DNA of 64,000 nucleotides from JBBSDP01 sp038240605 (GCA_038240605.1 JBBSDP010000017.1:21867-85866); one strand, 5' to 3'; positions 42,171-51,913 are shown, counted from the stretch's first letter. Notes: generated by a model from the sequence alone, not told the origin. Numbers and translations are program-made.

Positions 42171-43352
42171 CTACCAGTCGGCCGGCGGATGGAACTTCGC
42201 GGCGAAAATTTGCGTCGTGTGATCCGACGTTCGTTTGCTGGTCCACATCAGGTAGCGGCCATCGGGAGAGAAGAACGGCAGGATGTCTGCTCCATCGCAG
42301 TAGGTCACGCGCGTCGTATGGGTGCCGTCATCACGCATGATGTACAGCTCATAGTTCGTGTGCCCGTGACGGCTCGTCGCATAAATGATGTGGTTTCCAT
42401 CCGGGTACCAGGAAGGCCCCCAGTTGACGAAGCCGTCGTTAGTGAGTTGATGCTCGGCCTTCATGCCGGTGATCGCGCCGTTGTCGTCGAAGGCTAGGTC
42501 GGCGACGAAAACCTGGAGCAGATCATTGTGCTGGCGGTCGGAGCGGTAGAGCAGGCGCTTGCCGTCGGGTGAAAAGAAGGGGCCGCCATCATAGCCGGGC
42601 GCGGTGGTGATGCGGACGGGATCCGATCCATCGGCACGCATGACGTAGATGTCGCCATCGCCGGTGCGCATCGAAGTGAAGCAGATCCACTTCCCGTCCG
42701 GCGAAAAGGAGCCTTCGGCGTCGTAGACGTGGTTGTCGGTCAGCGCGTGCTTGGCCAGGTCGACTGACGCGCCGCCCCCGGGCTCATTCCGGTAGATCAT
42801 TTCCTTCCAGTCGTCGGTCCGATAAATCTCCATGCCTGCCGGGAAATCCCACCGGTACTTCTGCCCCTGCCGCTGATATCCCGAGCTGGGCTCCGAGGGA
42901 TCTTCCTTGCCGGCGGTCGAGGCGAAGAGGATCGAGCGGCCATCCGGAGAAAAATATCCGCAGGTGTTGCGCGAATTTTTCGGGCTGATGCGAACCGGCT
43001 CGCCCGCCCCCAGGAGACGGTCGCCATCCCAGCGAAGCGGCGCGAGGTACATCTGGTAATGCGGCTCACCGCGCGGGCTGGCCTGGAAGATGATTGTCTT
43101 TGCGTCCGGGGAAAAGTAGGCCTCGCCAGCCCGGTCAAAGCCCTGCGTGAGCTGAACCACATCGGTAAGAATGGCGCGCTCGGGCGCCGGATCCGGCGGT
43201 GTCGTCGGCGTCACCGAAGGCTGCGCCGCAGAGATGGACGTGGCGGGCTGCGTCGTTGGCGATTGAACGTGATCGGTATTGCTTGAGCGGCAACCCAGTA
43301 CCGCGGAAGCGAGTGTCAACCAAGGCATCAGGATCGGAAGCCGGTGGCGCAT
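42171..43352 (-). CDS. TolB-like beta-propeller lipoprotein
   Basis: 393 residues. Lipobox LASAVLGC (Cys21), then a Thr/Pro/Gln linker (PTTQPATSISAAQPSVTPTT). The rest is a six-bladed PD40/WD40-like propeller with blades marked by YFSPDAKTIIF, YFSPDGRSILFAS, SFSPDGKWICFTS, FFSPDGKRLLYRS, SWYPDGNHIIYATS and FFSPDGRYLMWTS. TolB propellers bind periplasmic partners. No tol/pal genes are near, so the partner is unknown. Confidence 0.85.
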   Translation of the reverse strand: MRHRLPILMPWLTLASAVLGCRSSNTDHVQSPTTQPATSISAAQPSVTPTTPPDPAPERAILTDVVQLTQGFDRAGEAYFSPDAKTIIFQASPRGEPHYQMYLAPLRWDGDRLLGAGEPVRISPKNSRNTCGYFSPDGRSILFASTAGKEDPSEPSSGYQRQGQKYRWDFPAGMEIYRTDDWKEMIYRNEPGGGASVDLAKHALTDNHVYDAEGSFSPDGKWICFTSMRTGDGDIYVMRADGSDPVRITTAPGYDGGPFFSPDGKRLLYRSDRQHNDLLQVFVADLAFDDNGAITGMKAEHQLTNDGFVNWGPSWYPDGNHIIYATSRHGHTNYELYIMRDDGTHTTRVTYCDGADILPFFSPDGRYLMWTSKRTSDHTTQIFAAKFHPPADW

Positions 43353-43483
43353 GATGGTTCCCAGGTAGAATATGTCGGTGCCGGGGCGGCGACGAAATCC
43401 TTCTTTCGGAAAGGCCCGGCGGGACGATCATAGACAGACCAGGACTGTACTGCCGCGGTGTGGCCGTAGCCAAGGGATCGTTC

Positions 43484-44137
43484 ATGCCGTTGGATGTGAA
43501 ACTGGGTCAACGTCTGCAACACGCCCTGCGCCTGATCGAGGAGCCGGGGACGGCGGGCCCGCGCCTGCTGGATGACGCGCATCGACTCTGGTGGCGGATC
43601 GGACGTTTTGTGGAAATGAAGCTGGTGTCCGATGGGCTGGATCTCGACGCCCTGGAACTGGCGACGCACGCCCTTCAGTTGCCCCTCCGCCGTTCGCGCA
43701 CGCTCGCGACCGGTAAGCCGGCACGCGCGACGTTGCGCGACCGGGCCGAGGAATCGGCCGAGCTGTTGGTGGGGCTGATTGGCGAACAGGCGGAGGAGCG
43801 GCTGCTCGATCGGGCGACGCGCATCCTTCACGAGATGCCGCATCGCTCTCCGATCCTCGACGAAGCCAAGCTTCTCGCCGACGCCGTCAACCTCGACGAC
43901 TTTGGCGTGACGGGATTGGTGAGCCAGGTGATTCAGCTTGCCCGCCAGGGAGAAGGGATGCTCCAGTTTGCCGATGGGTGCCAGAAGCGCGACCTGTACG
44001 GCTACTGGGAAGCCCGCCTTCGCGACGGCTTTCACTTCGACGCGGTGAAGCAGCTTGCCCGGGCGCGCCTTGAAAATGCCCGCCGGATCGCGGAGGTGCT
44101 GCTTCAGGAACTGCGCGATGATGGCGTTAAGCTGTAA
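43484..44137 (+). CDS. Hypothetical helical protein
   Basis: ATG 43484 with AAGGGA seven bases before; GTG 43460 is in frame too. 217 residues, entirely helical by pattern: LQHALRLIEEPGTAGPRLLDDAHRLWWRIGRFVEM, then RDRAEESAELLVGLIGEQAEERLLDRATRILHEMPHRSPILDEAKLLADAVNLDDFGVTGLVSQVIQLA. The LADAVNLDDFG stretch resembles part of HD-domain proteins, but no HD pair is present in the expected place. Unrecognised family. It precedes the amidohydrolase gene on the same strand. Confidence 0.6.
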   Translation: MPLDVKLGQRLQHALRLIEEPGTAGPRLLDDAHRLWWRIGRFVEMKLVSDGLDLDALELATHALQLPLRRSRTLATGKPARATLRDRAEESAELLVGLIGEQAEERLLDRATRILHEMPHRSPILDEAKLLADAVNLDDFGVTGLVSQVIQLARQGEGMLQFADGCQKRDLYGYWEARLRDGFHFDAVKQLARARLENARRIAEVLLQELRDDGVKL

Positions 44138-44176
44138 ATGATCTGCCCCACTGGATCCGTTACGATCATCGCATGA

Positions 44177-45418
44177 GTGGCGTCCTCATCGTCTCCATCA
44201 TCAACAGCACTGTTGCAAGCCGCACACGTGTTCCCGATGGGCGCGCCGCCCGTGCGCGATGGCGCCGTGGTATTCCAAGGCAGGCGGATCCTGGCGGTCG
44301 GGCCGGCGCGGGAACTTGTGCCGCGATATCCGGATGCCGATGTCCGCGATTTTGGCGACGCGGCGCTCCTGCCTGGCCTCGTGAACGCGCACGTTCACCT
44401 GGAGCTGAGCGACCTGACCACCGATATGTTTGATGGCAAGGACTTCATCGCATGGCTCGGCGCTGTCGTGCGGCGAACGTCGGAAGGGAGCGAATCACCC
44501 GCGGCGCAGGCCGCGCGCGCCGTCGAACTAGGCATCGCGGAATCCCTTCGGTACGGCGTAACGACGGTGGGGGACATCAGTCGTTTCAGCGCCGAATCCC
44601 GGCGCATCCTCGCCAGTGCGCCGCTCGACGCCGTGAGTTTTGGCGAGGTGGTGGCGATGGGGGAGCGACGGGTCCTGCTCGAGGAGCGACTTGCTGCCGC
44701 CATCGACCGGTCCAACGAAGTCGAGCATCTGCGCATCGGCATTTCGCCACACGCTCCCTATTCGATTGAAGCCGAGGGCTATTTGCGGTGCGTGCAAACA
44801 GCTCGGGCGCTGCGCATGCCGATCACGACACACCTCGCTGAGTCGACGTACGAAGACGAATTCCTTGCCAGCCATTCCGGTCCCTTCCGCGCGCTCTGGG
44901 ACCGGATCGGGGGATGGGACGATCGCGTGCCTCGCTTTGAAGGCGGGCCGATCCGCTTTGCCAAGACGATTGGCCTGCTCGGCCTGCCGGCCCTGCTGGC
45001 GCACGTCAACTATGCCGACGACGCGGAGCTGGACATCCTCGCCGGCGGCTCTGCCAGTGTCGTCTATTGCCCGCGCACGCATGCGTATTTCGGGCATCCG
45101 CCGCACCCGTGGCGGCGCATGCTGGAGAGCGGGATCAACGTCGTCGTCGGCACCGACAGCCGAGCGAGTTCTCCTGATCTCAATCTCGTCGAAGACCTGC
45201 GCCTGCTGCACATAATCGCACCTGACGTCGAATCGATGCTCCTGTGGGAAATGGCGACGACGCGCGCCGCGCGGGCGCTGGGGTGTGACGATCGCGTCGG
45301 TCGCCTCGCGCCGGGGATGGCGGCGAAGATCGTCGTCTTTCCCACCTCAGGTGATGATCCGCTGCGCAGCATTCTCGAGAGTTCGGTCTTGCCAATCGCA
45401 GTTTTCTCAGGGCTGTAA
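44177..45418 (+). CDS. Amidohydrolase/deaminase (TrzA-SsnA group, MqnX-like)
   Basis: GTG 44177 gives 413 residues; a start at 44237 would cut off the first strand, so the longer start is kept. Metal-binding HVHLEL (HxH) is at about residue 73, the His of ISPHAPYSIE and of THLAEST follow, and the Asp of VVVGTDSRASSPDLNLVEDLRLL completes a mononuclear metal site. VVYCPRTHAYFGH is typical of aminodeoxyfutalosine and related deaminases. The exact substrate is uncertain. No menaquinone genes are adjacent. Confidence 0.82.
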   Translation: MASSSSPSSTALLQAAHVFPMGAPPVRDGAVVFQGRRILAVGPARELVPRYPDADVRDFGDAALLPGLVNAHVHLELSDLTTDMFDGKDFIAWLGAVVRRTSEGSESPAAQAARAVELGIAESLRYGVTTVGDISRFSAESRRILASAPLDAVSFGEVVAMGERRVLLEERLAAAIDRSNEVEHLRIGISPHAPYSIEAEGYLRCVQTARALRMPITTHLAESTYEDEFLASHSGPFRALWDRIGGWDDRVPRFEGGPIRFAKTIGLLGLPALLAHVNYADDAELDILAGGSASVVYCPRTHAYFGHPPHPWRRMLESGINVVVGTDSRASSPDLNLVEDLRLLHIIAPDVESMLLWEMATTRAARALGCDDRVGRLAPGMAAKIVVFPTSGDDPLRSILESSVLPIAVFSGL

Positions 45419-45547
45419 GTTACGAAGAAACCACAGAGATCACTGAGATAGGAAGAGAGCACGGAGCAGGCAATTCTTTGCTGAAGCACGGAGGAAACTT
45501 GCTGTCTTTCTACTCCGTGACCATTTCCCCCCGAGATCTCAAACGCG
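45419..45547. repeat. CACAGAG/CACGGAG-family repeat fragment
   Basis: ACCACAGAGATCACTGAGAT and AGAGCACGGAGC, AGCACGGAGG and a complementary CTACTCCGTGACC lie between convergent genes. This is a decayed member of the CACAGAG repeat family seen at 12439 and 48394. Confidence 0.5.
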
Positions 45548-46294
45548 CTAATGCCGGCGGATGAACAGGACGTAGAGGAGGACCGCGATGGCGTTGACGA
45601 GGGTGAGGATCGCCAGTTTGCCGATCACTTCGCGCACGGATTCGGGAGCGTCGGAGAGCGGAGCGCTGAGCCATTCGAGCGGCTTGAGATAGAAGGGAAG
45701 CGGTTGCTCGGTTTCGTCGTCGGCTGGAGCGGAAATGGCGTCGGCTTCGGCAATCCGCGGCTCAGGTGAGCGGAGCGCATCGCGTTCTTGCTCGGACGTT
45801 TCCAGTTCATCGGCCACGGCGGACTTCGCGGTGCGCCGCTCGACCTGGGGGACGATGGGGGTTGCCGATCCCGCGGTCGGGTCCAGCGCATCCGCGTCGG
45901 CTTCAGCCTGCGCTTTGGCGGCGGATGCTTCGGGGCCGGTGTTCAACCCGTGCAGCAGGTTGTCGAGAGCGGTCGCCAACTCCTGATCGGTCTCATCGGT
46001 AACGGTGTTGGCCGTCGGCGCGGGGAGGGGCACCGGTTCGTCGGCGTGGATTCGGAATACCGCGGGGGCGGCAACAGGCGCGGGCGCCGGCACGGTCGCT
46101 GCAACGGACGGCGGTGGAGCATCAACTTCGTCAGTCGGGGTCGGCGACGCTGGCGGGAGCCCGCTGTCGGCGTCGGCGAGGAGACGGTCGATCTCCTCGC
46201 CGGCAAGCTGCGCGAGCAGATCGTCGGTGCCCGCCGAGCTGCTCGGCGCGGGCGTCTCCAGTGGATCGGGCAAATCCACCGTGGCCTGTCCCAT
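45548..46294 (-). CDS. Acidic tail-anchored hypothetical protein
   Basis: 248 residues. Residues about 1-200 are Ala/Pro/Asp/Glu-rich and disordered, with no fold visible. A single C-terminal membrane helix (VIGKLAILTLVNAIAVLLYVLFI) ends in RRH, so the bulk faces the cytoplasm. Short ordered bits are LLAQLAGEEIDRLLADAD and ELATALDNLLHGL. Unrecognised family; this composition is common in planctomycetes. Confidence 0.6.
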   Translation of the reverse strand: MGQATVDLPDPLETPAPSSSAGTDDLLAQLAGEEIDRLLADADSGLPPASPTPTDEVDAPPPSVAATVPAPAPVAAPAVFRIHADEPVPLPAPTANTVTDETDQELATALDNLLHGLNTGPEASAAKAQAEADADALDPTAGSATPIVPQVERRTAKSAVADELETSEQERDALRSPEPRIAEADAISAPADDETEQPLPFYLKPLEWLSAPLSDAPESVREVIGKLAILTLVNAIAVLLYVLFIRRH

Positions 46295-46418
46295 TGCATG
46301 CTCCCTTCAACAGTTGTTCCCCGGCCCTTATCGGACTGCCAACAGTCCATGATAACTGTGACTTGACGGCTTGCAAAGAATTTGCCGGGTCCCGGTAAGG
46401 TGTCTCATAATCGAACCC

Positions 46419-47138
46419 GTGATTCGTCGCATTCACGTGTCGCGCGTCGAGGTGGGCGCCGTGGGCCTCCGTCCCGAGGAGGCCCATCACGCGCGCCACG
46501 TGCTTCGCCTGCCCGACGGCAGCACCGTCGAAGTCTTCGACGATACCGGCGCGACCGCAACCGGCGTGCTTATCTGCCAGGGTTCTGACAAAGCTTCGGT
46601 GCGCGTTGAGTCGGTGAATGTCGCGACGCGCGAACAGTTGCGCGTCGTGGTCGCTGCCGCCGTGCCTAAGGGGGACCGGGCGGATTGGATGGTCGAGAAG
46701 CTCAGCGAAATCGGGACGGCGGAGTTCATCCCACTTGCAGCCGAGCGAAGCGTAGTGCTCCCGGGAGGAACCGCCAAACGACAGCGATGGGAGCGCATCT
46801 CGGTGGAGGCGGCCAAGCAGTCACGGCGATCGGGAGTGATGAGTATCGCCCCGCTCACGCCATTGTCCGATGCGATCGCGCATGCCGCGGCGGAAGGCGG
46901 GGGCTTTTTTCTTTCCGCCGATCCGGCTGCCGGGCGACTCCAGGTCGAGCCGATCACCCGCGGCGCGTCATCGCGCCTCACGCTGTTCATCGGGCCCGAG
47001 GGAGGCTGGAGCGACGCGGAGATCGCGATGTTCGCCAGGGCGGGCATGCGCGGGCTACGGCTGACCGAAACAATTCTGCGCGTGGAGACCGCCGCCATCG
47101 TGGCCGCCGCCGGCATCATGCTTCGCCTCGGCAAGTAA
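46419..47138 (+). CDS. rsmE: 16S rRNA (uracil-1498-N3)-methyltransferase
   Basis: GTG 46419 gives 239 residues, typical for RsmE (SPOUT family). It begins with the PUA-like HVSRVEVGAVGLRPEEAHHARHVLRLPDG. The core has AAAVPKGDRADWMVEKLSEIG, WERISVEAAKQSRRS and the knot motif FIGPEGGWSDAEIAMF, with LRLTETILRVETAAIVAAA at the SAM-binding knot. It methylates U1498 of 16S rRNA. Confidence 0.93.
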   Translation: MIRRIHVSRVEVGAVGLRPEEAHHARHVLRLPDGSTVEVFDDTGATATGVLICQGSDKASVRVESVNVATREQLRVVVAAAVPKGDRADWMVEKLSEIGTAEFIPLAAERSVVLPGGTAKRQRWERISVEAAKQSRRSGVMSIAPLTPLSDAIAHAAAEGGGFFLSADPAAGRLQVEPITRGASSRLTLFIGPEGGWSDAEIAMFARAGMRGLRLTETILRVETAAIVAAAGIMLRLGK

Positions 47139-47149
47139 TCGGCACGGTT

Positions 47150-48184
47150 TCAATCTCGACCTTCCAGGATCGCCGTCGAGCGTCGAATCGCATCGGGCAT
47201 GATCGCGGCCACGCCGTGATAGTCGAGCTTCATGAACTTGCCGGTTTGCCCGGACGCATCCCGCGCCGAGCACCAGCCAAACTTCGCGTCGATCAGGGCG
47301 CGATCCACCGACGCCGCCAGCAGGTAATCGACGAGCCGGCGGCCCGCCGGTTCGTGCGGCGCGTGCGCGACGAGGCCCACGGCACAGGGCATCGCCAGCG
47401 TTCCACCTTCGCCACGGCCCTGGTCGGGGAGCGTCATCTCGATGTTGCCGATCTCCGCTGCGGCGCTGGCGGCGTCATCGTTGTCACACAACCCCGCGTA
47501 AAAATCGCCGCGTGCCACGGACTCCGCGACGACCGAGTTGCCGCCGACCAGGACCACGCCGTTGTCGTGGAGCTTGCGGAAAAAATCGTCGGCCTTTCGT
47601 GGCCCCCATGTCGCATAGAGCGCCGCGACGTGGCCGCCGGTCGTGCCGGCGGTGGGCCGGGCGATGGCGATGCGCTGCTTCCACGCCGGCCGCAGCAGGT
47701 CCGTCAGTTGCGTCGGCGGCGGTTCGCCGCCACGCGAGCGAGTCGATGAGACGAGCACCCGCACCCGCAGCACGGAACCCGCCCAGAAGTGACGCGGATC
47801 GCGATAGGTTCGTGGGATATCGGCGGCGGCGGGCGAGTCGTACGCCGCCAGCACGCCTTCATCGGCCAGGCGCATGCTCAAGAAACACTCGTTGTCCCAC
47901 CAGACGTCCGCCCGCGGATGATCTTTCTCGGCGCGCAACTTCTCGGCCAGGCCCACGGTCTTGCTGGCTTCGGCATCGGTCAGGAGCGTTACGTGAATGC
48001 CCGTCTGCTCGGTAAACCGCGCGACGATCGGTCGCACGTACGGCTCATCGACGCTCGTGTAGAGAACGACCGAATCCCCGCCGTTATTCACCGTCTTCCT
48101 GCACCCTGGTCCGCACAAGCACAGGAGAATCCCGCAGCAGATCGCACCGGAGAGGATGCGGGTTAGGTTTCGGCTCATTTTCAT
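47150..48184 (-). CDS. Periplasmic binding lipoprotein, Fe(III)/FutA-like
   Basis: 344 residues. Lipobox LLCLCGPGC (Cys28), mature type-2 periplasmic binding fold: VVLYTSVDEPYVRPIVARFTEQTGIHVTLLTD, ADVWWDNECFLSMRLADEGVL, and GDFYAGLCDNDDAASA. The pattern follows FbpA/FutA/AfuA iron-binding proteins. No permease or ATPase is adjacent, so it is an orphan. Which ion or organic ligand it binds cannot be decided; the Tyr-Tyr iron pair is not obvious. Confidence 0.8.
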   Translation of the reverse strand: MKMSRNLTRILSGAICCGILLCLCGPGCRKTVNNGGDSVVLYTSVDEPYVRPIVARFTEQTGIHVTLLTDAEASKTVGLAEKLRAEKDHPRADVWWDNECFLSMRLADEGVLAAYDSPAAADIPRTYRDPRHFWAGSVLRVRVLVSSTRSRGGEPPPTQLTDLLRPAWKQRIAIARPTAGTTGGHVAALYATWGPRKADDFFRKLHDNGVVLVGGNSVVAESVARGDFYAGLCDNDDAASAAAEIGNIEMTLPDQGRGEGGTLAMPCAVGLVAHAPHEPAGRRLVDYLLAASVDRALIDAKFGWCSARDASGQTGKFMKLDYHGVAAIMPDAIRRSTAILEGRD

Positions 48185-48693
48185 TCAAAGTCTACTTCCA
48201 TCGGTGGCAGGCCGCGCACCTTGATTAACGCGAAGGGGCGACGCAGCGAGGAGGTTGATTCGTCATCGCTTCGCGCGACGTTTTATCGATGTCGCGCTGT
48301 CGCGCAAAATGCCTAAAGGGTGAACTGGCATGATGCTGCGCGATTTGAGGCGCGCGACGTTTGCGCGACATGTCGCGCGCAATGTAAATGGTCACATAGG
48401 GCACAGAGCGGCCCAGAGAACACAGAGAGGAGAACCAGACCAAAGCATTCCTATGTGGTCTCTGTACCGCTCCGTGGGCTGCGACCATTCCAAAGAACCG
48501 CACACGTCGTCCCCAGCGCGCGCGGTCCCTCTACTATATATACAAAATTTTACAATCGGGGTCGCTTACACTGTCTGCGCCAGGGGTTACAGTTTTGCAG
48601 CCATTTCTTCGCCGCTTCACGCCTTCGCGTTAATCGATGTGCTGTCCCCGAGCGCGAAGCGTAGGATGAGTAAGACGAAAGGCACGGAGGCAC
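48185..48693. repeat. 509-base intergenic region with GCGCGAC palindromes and a CACAGAG hairpin
   Basis: This lies upstream of both divergent genes. Two similar blocks contain CGCGCGACGTTT (48271-48282 and 48350-48361). Each is followed by GTCGCGC-type inverted halves. 48363-48378 is a perfect palindrome, GCGCGACATGTCGCGC. A CACAGAG-type hairpin follows (CACATAGGGCACAGAGCGG, 48393-48411, against GGTCTCTGTACCGCTCC, 48457-48473). No gene is seen. Confidence 0.7.
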
Positions 48694-49494
48694 ATGACGA
48701 GCATCACTGAACTATTGGATCGGTTGTGGCAGGATTACCGCACGCTCAATCCCCAGGCGGCGGCGATTCACCAGTTGCTTCAGGCGCGTGGGGAGAACGT
48801 GGTGAACGACCACATCGCCCTGCGAACGTACGATGATCCGCGCGTGGGGCTGACTGCGCTGGCGGCGCCGTTCGTGCGCCTCGGGTATCAGCCGAAAGGC
48901 GAATACACGTTCCCGGAAAAGAAGCTCTTTGCGCGGCATTTTGAGCATGCCGACGAATCGCTGCCGCGGGTGTTCATCAGTGAGCTGAAGGTGGGGGAGT
49001 TTCCCGATGCGTTCGGGCGGATCGTCCGGTCACTGATCGATCAGACGCCGGCCGACCTGCCGGCGCGGGAGGATTTTCCGATCGCCGGCCGGCCCTGGCG
49101 GGTGTCGGGGGGGGATTATGAGATGCTGCGCGCGCAGAGCGAATACGGGGCGTGGATGGCGGCGTGGGGATTTCGCGCCAACCATTTCACGGTCCTCGTC
49201 AACGCCCTCAAGAGCTTTGCCGACCTGGCGGCGCTGAATACATTTCTCAAGCAGAACGGCTTCGCGCTCAATTCCAGCGGCGGCGAAATCAAAGGGTCAC
49301 GAGACGTATTCCTGGAGCAGTCGTCCACGATGGCGGACCAGGCCGATGTGGAATTCACGGAGGGCGTGCATCGTGTCCCCGCCTGCTACTACGAGTTCGC
49401 CCTGCGCCATCGGATGCCCGACGGGCAGATATACAGCGGGTTCGTCGAGAAGTCGGCCGACAAGATCTTCGAAAGCACCAACAAGAAATCCTAG
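48694..49494 (+). CDS. DUF1338 metalloenzyme (2-oxoadipate dioxygenase/decarboxylase-like)
   Basis: 266 residues. Family motifs are VVNDHIALRTYDD, FARHFEHADESLPRVFISEL, GFRANHFTVLVNAL, GGEIKGSRDVFLEQSSTMAD and the end VPACYYEFALRHRMPDGQIYSGFVEKSADKIFEST. This vicinal-oxygen-chelate-like family includes HglS, which turns 2-oxoadipate into 2-hydroxyglutarate in lysine catabolism. The metal-binding His of NDHIA and Glu of the later strand are in place. No other lysine-degradation gene is adjacent. The start ATG is 48694. Confidence 0.85.
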   Translation: MTSITELLDRLWQDYRTLNPQAAAIHQLLQARGENVVNDHIALRTYDDPRVGLTALAAPFVRLGYQPKGEYTFPEKKLFARHFEHADESLPRVFISELKVGEFPDAFGRIVRSLIDQTPADLPAREDFPIAGRPWRVSGGDYEMLRAQSEYGAWMAAWGFRANHFTVLVNALKSFADLAALNTFLKQNGFALNSSGGEIKGSRDVFLEQSSTMADQADVEFTEGVHRVPACYYEFALRHRMPDGQIYSGFVEKSADKIFESTNKKS

Positions 49495-49507
49495 TTTCCC
49501 CTTCGCA

Positions 49508-51151
49508 TCATGCCGGCGTATCGAGGCTGGGATCGAAACGCCGAAATGCCCAGGCGAGCAGCGGGATAAACGCCGCCACTTCCGCCAATGAGAGCGGCAC
49601 AGCGACGAGGACGAGTACGGCTACCGAATTACCGCTCAACAGGAATGCGACATAACCGGCGGCCATCGGAGGCACGCAGGCAATCGAGAGGACGACCATC
49701 TTGATGGCCATCACGACGACCTGACGGCCCAGGACCTGAAAATCCCCCGGGCTGGAGACGGCGGGGCGTGCCGGGAACAGCAGGAACGTCAGGTTCTCGA
49801 TCGCGTAGAGCAGCAGATCCACCGGCCACGCGAAGGCGCATGCCGCCAGGAAGGCGGTGCGATATTGCGGCATGGCCCGCGCGGCCCCCAGCAGGATCAC
49901 CACGTGCAGGACGGCCAGCATCAGCGAGGGGATCAGGATCTGGCCAACCGCGAGGGCGGTGGAACAAATGGGAAGTGACTTGAGCACTTCCATCTGATCG
50001 AGGTCGCCGCGGAAGTCGAACTTGAGCATCGTGGCGATCAGGATCGTGAGCCAGAGCATGACGCCGATCAGCGTGCCGGCGATGCGTGAGCCGGCCTCGT
50101 GGGAGGCGTGCGATGCCGCTGCCATCGAGGCCAGGGCCGGCCCGGCTCCGATCGCGACAACGACAAGCAGAAGCAGCAGCCCGCGGGCGCTGCGGAAGGC
50201 GCTGGTGAGCTGGCGCCACGCGATCGGGCCAGCACCGAAGAGCCACGGGGGCTGGGGGAGATGGTATCGCGCCGTCTTCTTCATCCCGATTGAGAGGAAT
50301 GAGCCGCCCCGTATCCGCTGTAATTGGGCGTGACGGCGGGCGCTGGCGTCAATTGCCGCCTGGGCATAAGTGCCGTCGAGTGCGAAGGCGAGGAGGAGCA
50401 GCAGTGCGTCCAGCGCCGCGGCGAGCGACGCCCATTTGGCCAGGGCGGCGGTCGTCGGCGCCGTCATCGCCAGGCCGAAGACCGAGAACGGCGCCAGCAC
50501 CGCGCTGCCGACCTGCGATTCGCGAATACGGTTGAGCGCGTCGACGATTCCACCCGACGCGCCGCTCGACGTCGCAAATTCCCTGAAGAAGACCAGTCCC
50601 AGGACGATCATTCCTCCGAGCACGACCTGCCGCACCTTCGAGTACGCCCGAGCCCCGACGGTCTGCGCAATCAGGACCGCGTTGATGCTGAAGAGCTGAA
50701 CGAACAGCAGGGAGAGCAGGACGCCCAGGTAACAGGCCGGCCACCACCGCGCGTGGCGGAGCAGCATCAGGGAGAGAAATAGTCCGGTCACCATCGCCGC
50801 GAAGAAACTCTTGCCAAGCTTGTAGCCGATTAACTGACGGCGCGTGAACGGCGCGACGAAGAGGAAATCGATCTCACCCGGCGTGAAGGCGATCGCCTTG
50901 TCGCCCGCGGAGGTGACGATCGTGATGAGGCAAACGCCGAGCAACACCAGCGGGGCGGCCGATTGAACACGTGCCGGATCCGACCGCTGCATCTTCGTGG
51001 CGGCGATCACGACGGGCCCCAGCCACAGAAGCATCACGCCCAGCCCAACTGCCAGCAGGATGGTTCGACGGGGCGAGGTGGCGCCGCGCACCATGCGCCG
51101 CAGGAATCCGCGACCCTGGAGGAGCATCAACTTGATCAGTGCCGAATCCAT
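49508..51151 (-). CDS. ABC-2 type exporter permease
   Basis: 547 residues with about 12 hydrophobic segments. It begins MDSALIKLMLLQGRGFLRRM and has the FTPGEIDFLFVAPFTRRQLIGYKL motif typical of putative ABC exporter permeases. It follows the ATPase gene by 15 bases, and a DUF2059 gene lies just before that. The set 52405-49508 is one operon by spacing. The exported substrate is unknown. Confidence 0.82.
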   Translation of the reverse strand: MDSALIKLMLLQGRGFLRRMVRGATSPRRTILLAVGLGVMLLWLGPVVIAATKMQRSDPARVQSAAPLVLLGVCLITIVTSAGDKAIAFTPGEIDFLFVAPFTRRQLIGYKLGKSFFAAMVTGLFLSLMLLRHARWWPACYLGVLLSLLFVQLFSINAVLIAQTVGARAYSKVRQVVLGGMIVLGLVFFREFATSSGASGGIVDALNRIRESQVGSAVLAPFSVFGLAMTAPTTAALAKWASLAAALDALLLLLAFALDGTYAQAAIDASARRHAQLQRIRGGSFLSIGMKKTARYHLPQPPWLFGAGPIAWRQLTSAFRSARGLLLLLVVVAIGAGPALASMAAASHASHEAGSRIAGTLIGVMLWLTILIATMLKFDFRGDLDQMEVLKSLPICSTALAVGQILIPSLMLAVLHVVILLGAARAMPQYRTAFLAACAFAWPVDLLLYAIENLTFLLFPARPAVSSPGDFQVLGRQVVVMAIKMVVLSIACVPPMAAGYVAFLLSGNSVAVLVLVAVPLSLAEVAAFIPLLAWAFRRFDPSLDTPA

Positions 51152-51166
51152 TGGCTTGGCCGCTGG

Positions 51167-51904
51167 CTACCCTTTGACGGGCTCTTCCTCGGTCGCCTTG
51201 AAGAACATCTCTTCAAGCGAGTTATCGCCGCCAGAGGTGGTGAATGCGGTGCGCGCCTCCTCCACCTTGCCGAAAAAAAGGGAGCGGCCGTGGTGCAGGA
51301 TCAGCAGGTGCGTGCACAGGTCCTCGATGAGCGCCAGCAGGTGCGAGCTGACCAGGAACGCCGTCCCCTGCTGTGCCCGAGCGTGGACCGACGCCTTCAT
51401 CGTGCGGATCCCGCGCGGATCGAGCCCGGTGAGCGGCTCGTCGAGCAGGACCGCGGCCGGCTGGTGCAGGTAGGCGCAGCAGATCGCCACCTTCTGACGC
51501 ATGCCGCGCGAGAGGTCCTGTGCGATCGTGTCGCGCTTGTCGGTCAGCTCGAACTGATCGAGCAGGGCCTCGCCGGCGGGCGCGAAGGCTTTGACGCGAT
51601 AGGCCGCGGCGACGAATTCCAGGTGCTCCCAGACGGTGAGCGTGTCGAACAGCCGGGGGTCGTCCGGCACGTAGGCGAGCTTGCTCTTGGCCGCGACCGG
51701 ATCGGTGACGACGTCATGGCCAGATACGAACAGCCGTCCCCGCGTCGGCGGGATGATGCCCGCGATGGCGCGCATGGTCGTCGTCTTGCCAGCCCCGTTG
51801 GGGCCGAGCAAGCCCAGCACCTCGCCCGGCCGCACCTCGAAGCTGAGTGCGGAGACGGCGACCGTGTCTCGATAACTTTTGTGGTAATCCTGGACCTGGA
51901 TCAA
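51167..51904 (-). CDS. ABC transporter ATP-binding protein
   Basis: 245 residues. Walker A LGLLGPNGAGKTTTMRAI, Q-loop YVPDDPRLF, signature LSRGMRQK, Walker B PAAVLLDEPLTGLD and H-loop FLVSSH are present. It belongs to the CcmA/NatA-like group that energises ABC-2 exporters. It energises the permease at 49508-51151. Confidence 0.95.
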   Translation of the reverse strand: MIQVQDYHKSYRDTVAVSALSFEVRPGEVLGLLGPNGAGKTTTMRAIAGIIPPTRGRLFVSGHDVVTDPVAAKSKLAYVPDDPRLFDTLTVWEHLEFVAAAYRVKAFAPAGEALLDQFELTDKRDTIAQDLSRGMRQKVAICCAYLHQPAAVLLDEPLTGLDPRGIRTMKASVHARAQQGTAFLVSSHLLALIEDLCTHLLILHHGRSLFFGKVEEARTAFTTSGGDNSLEEMFFKATEEEPVKG

Positions 51905-51913
51905 TCGAAAACC

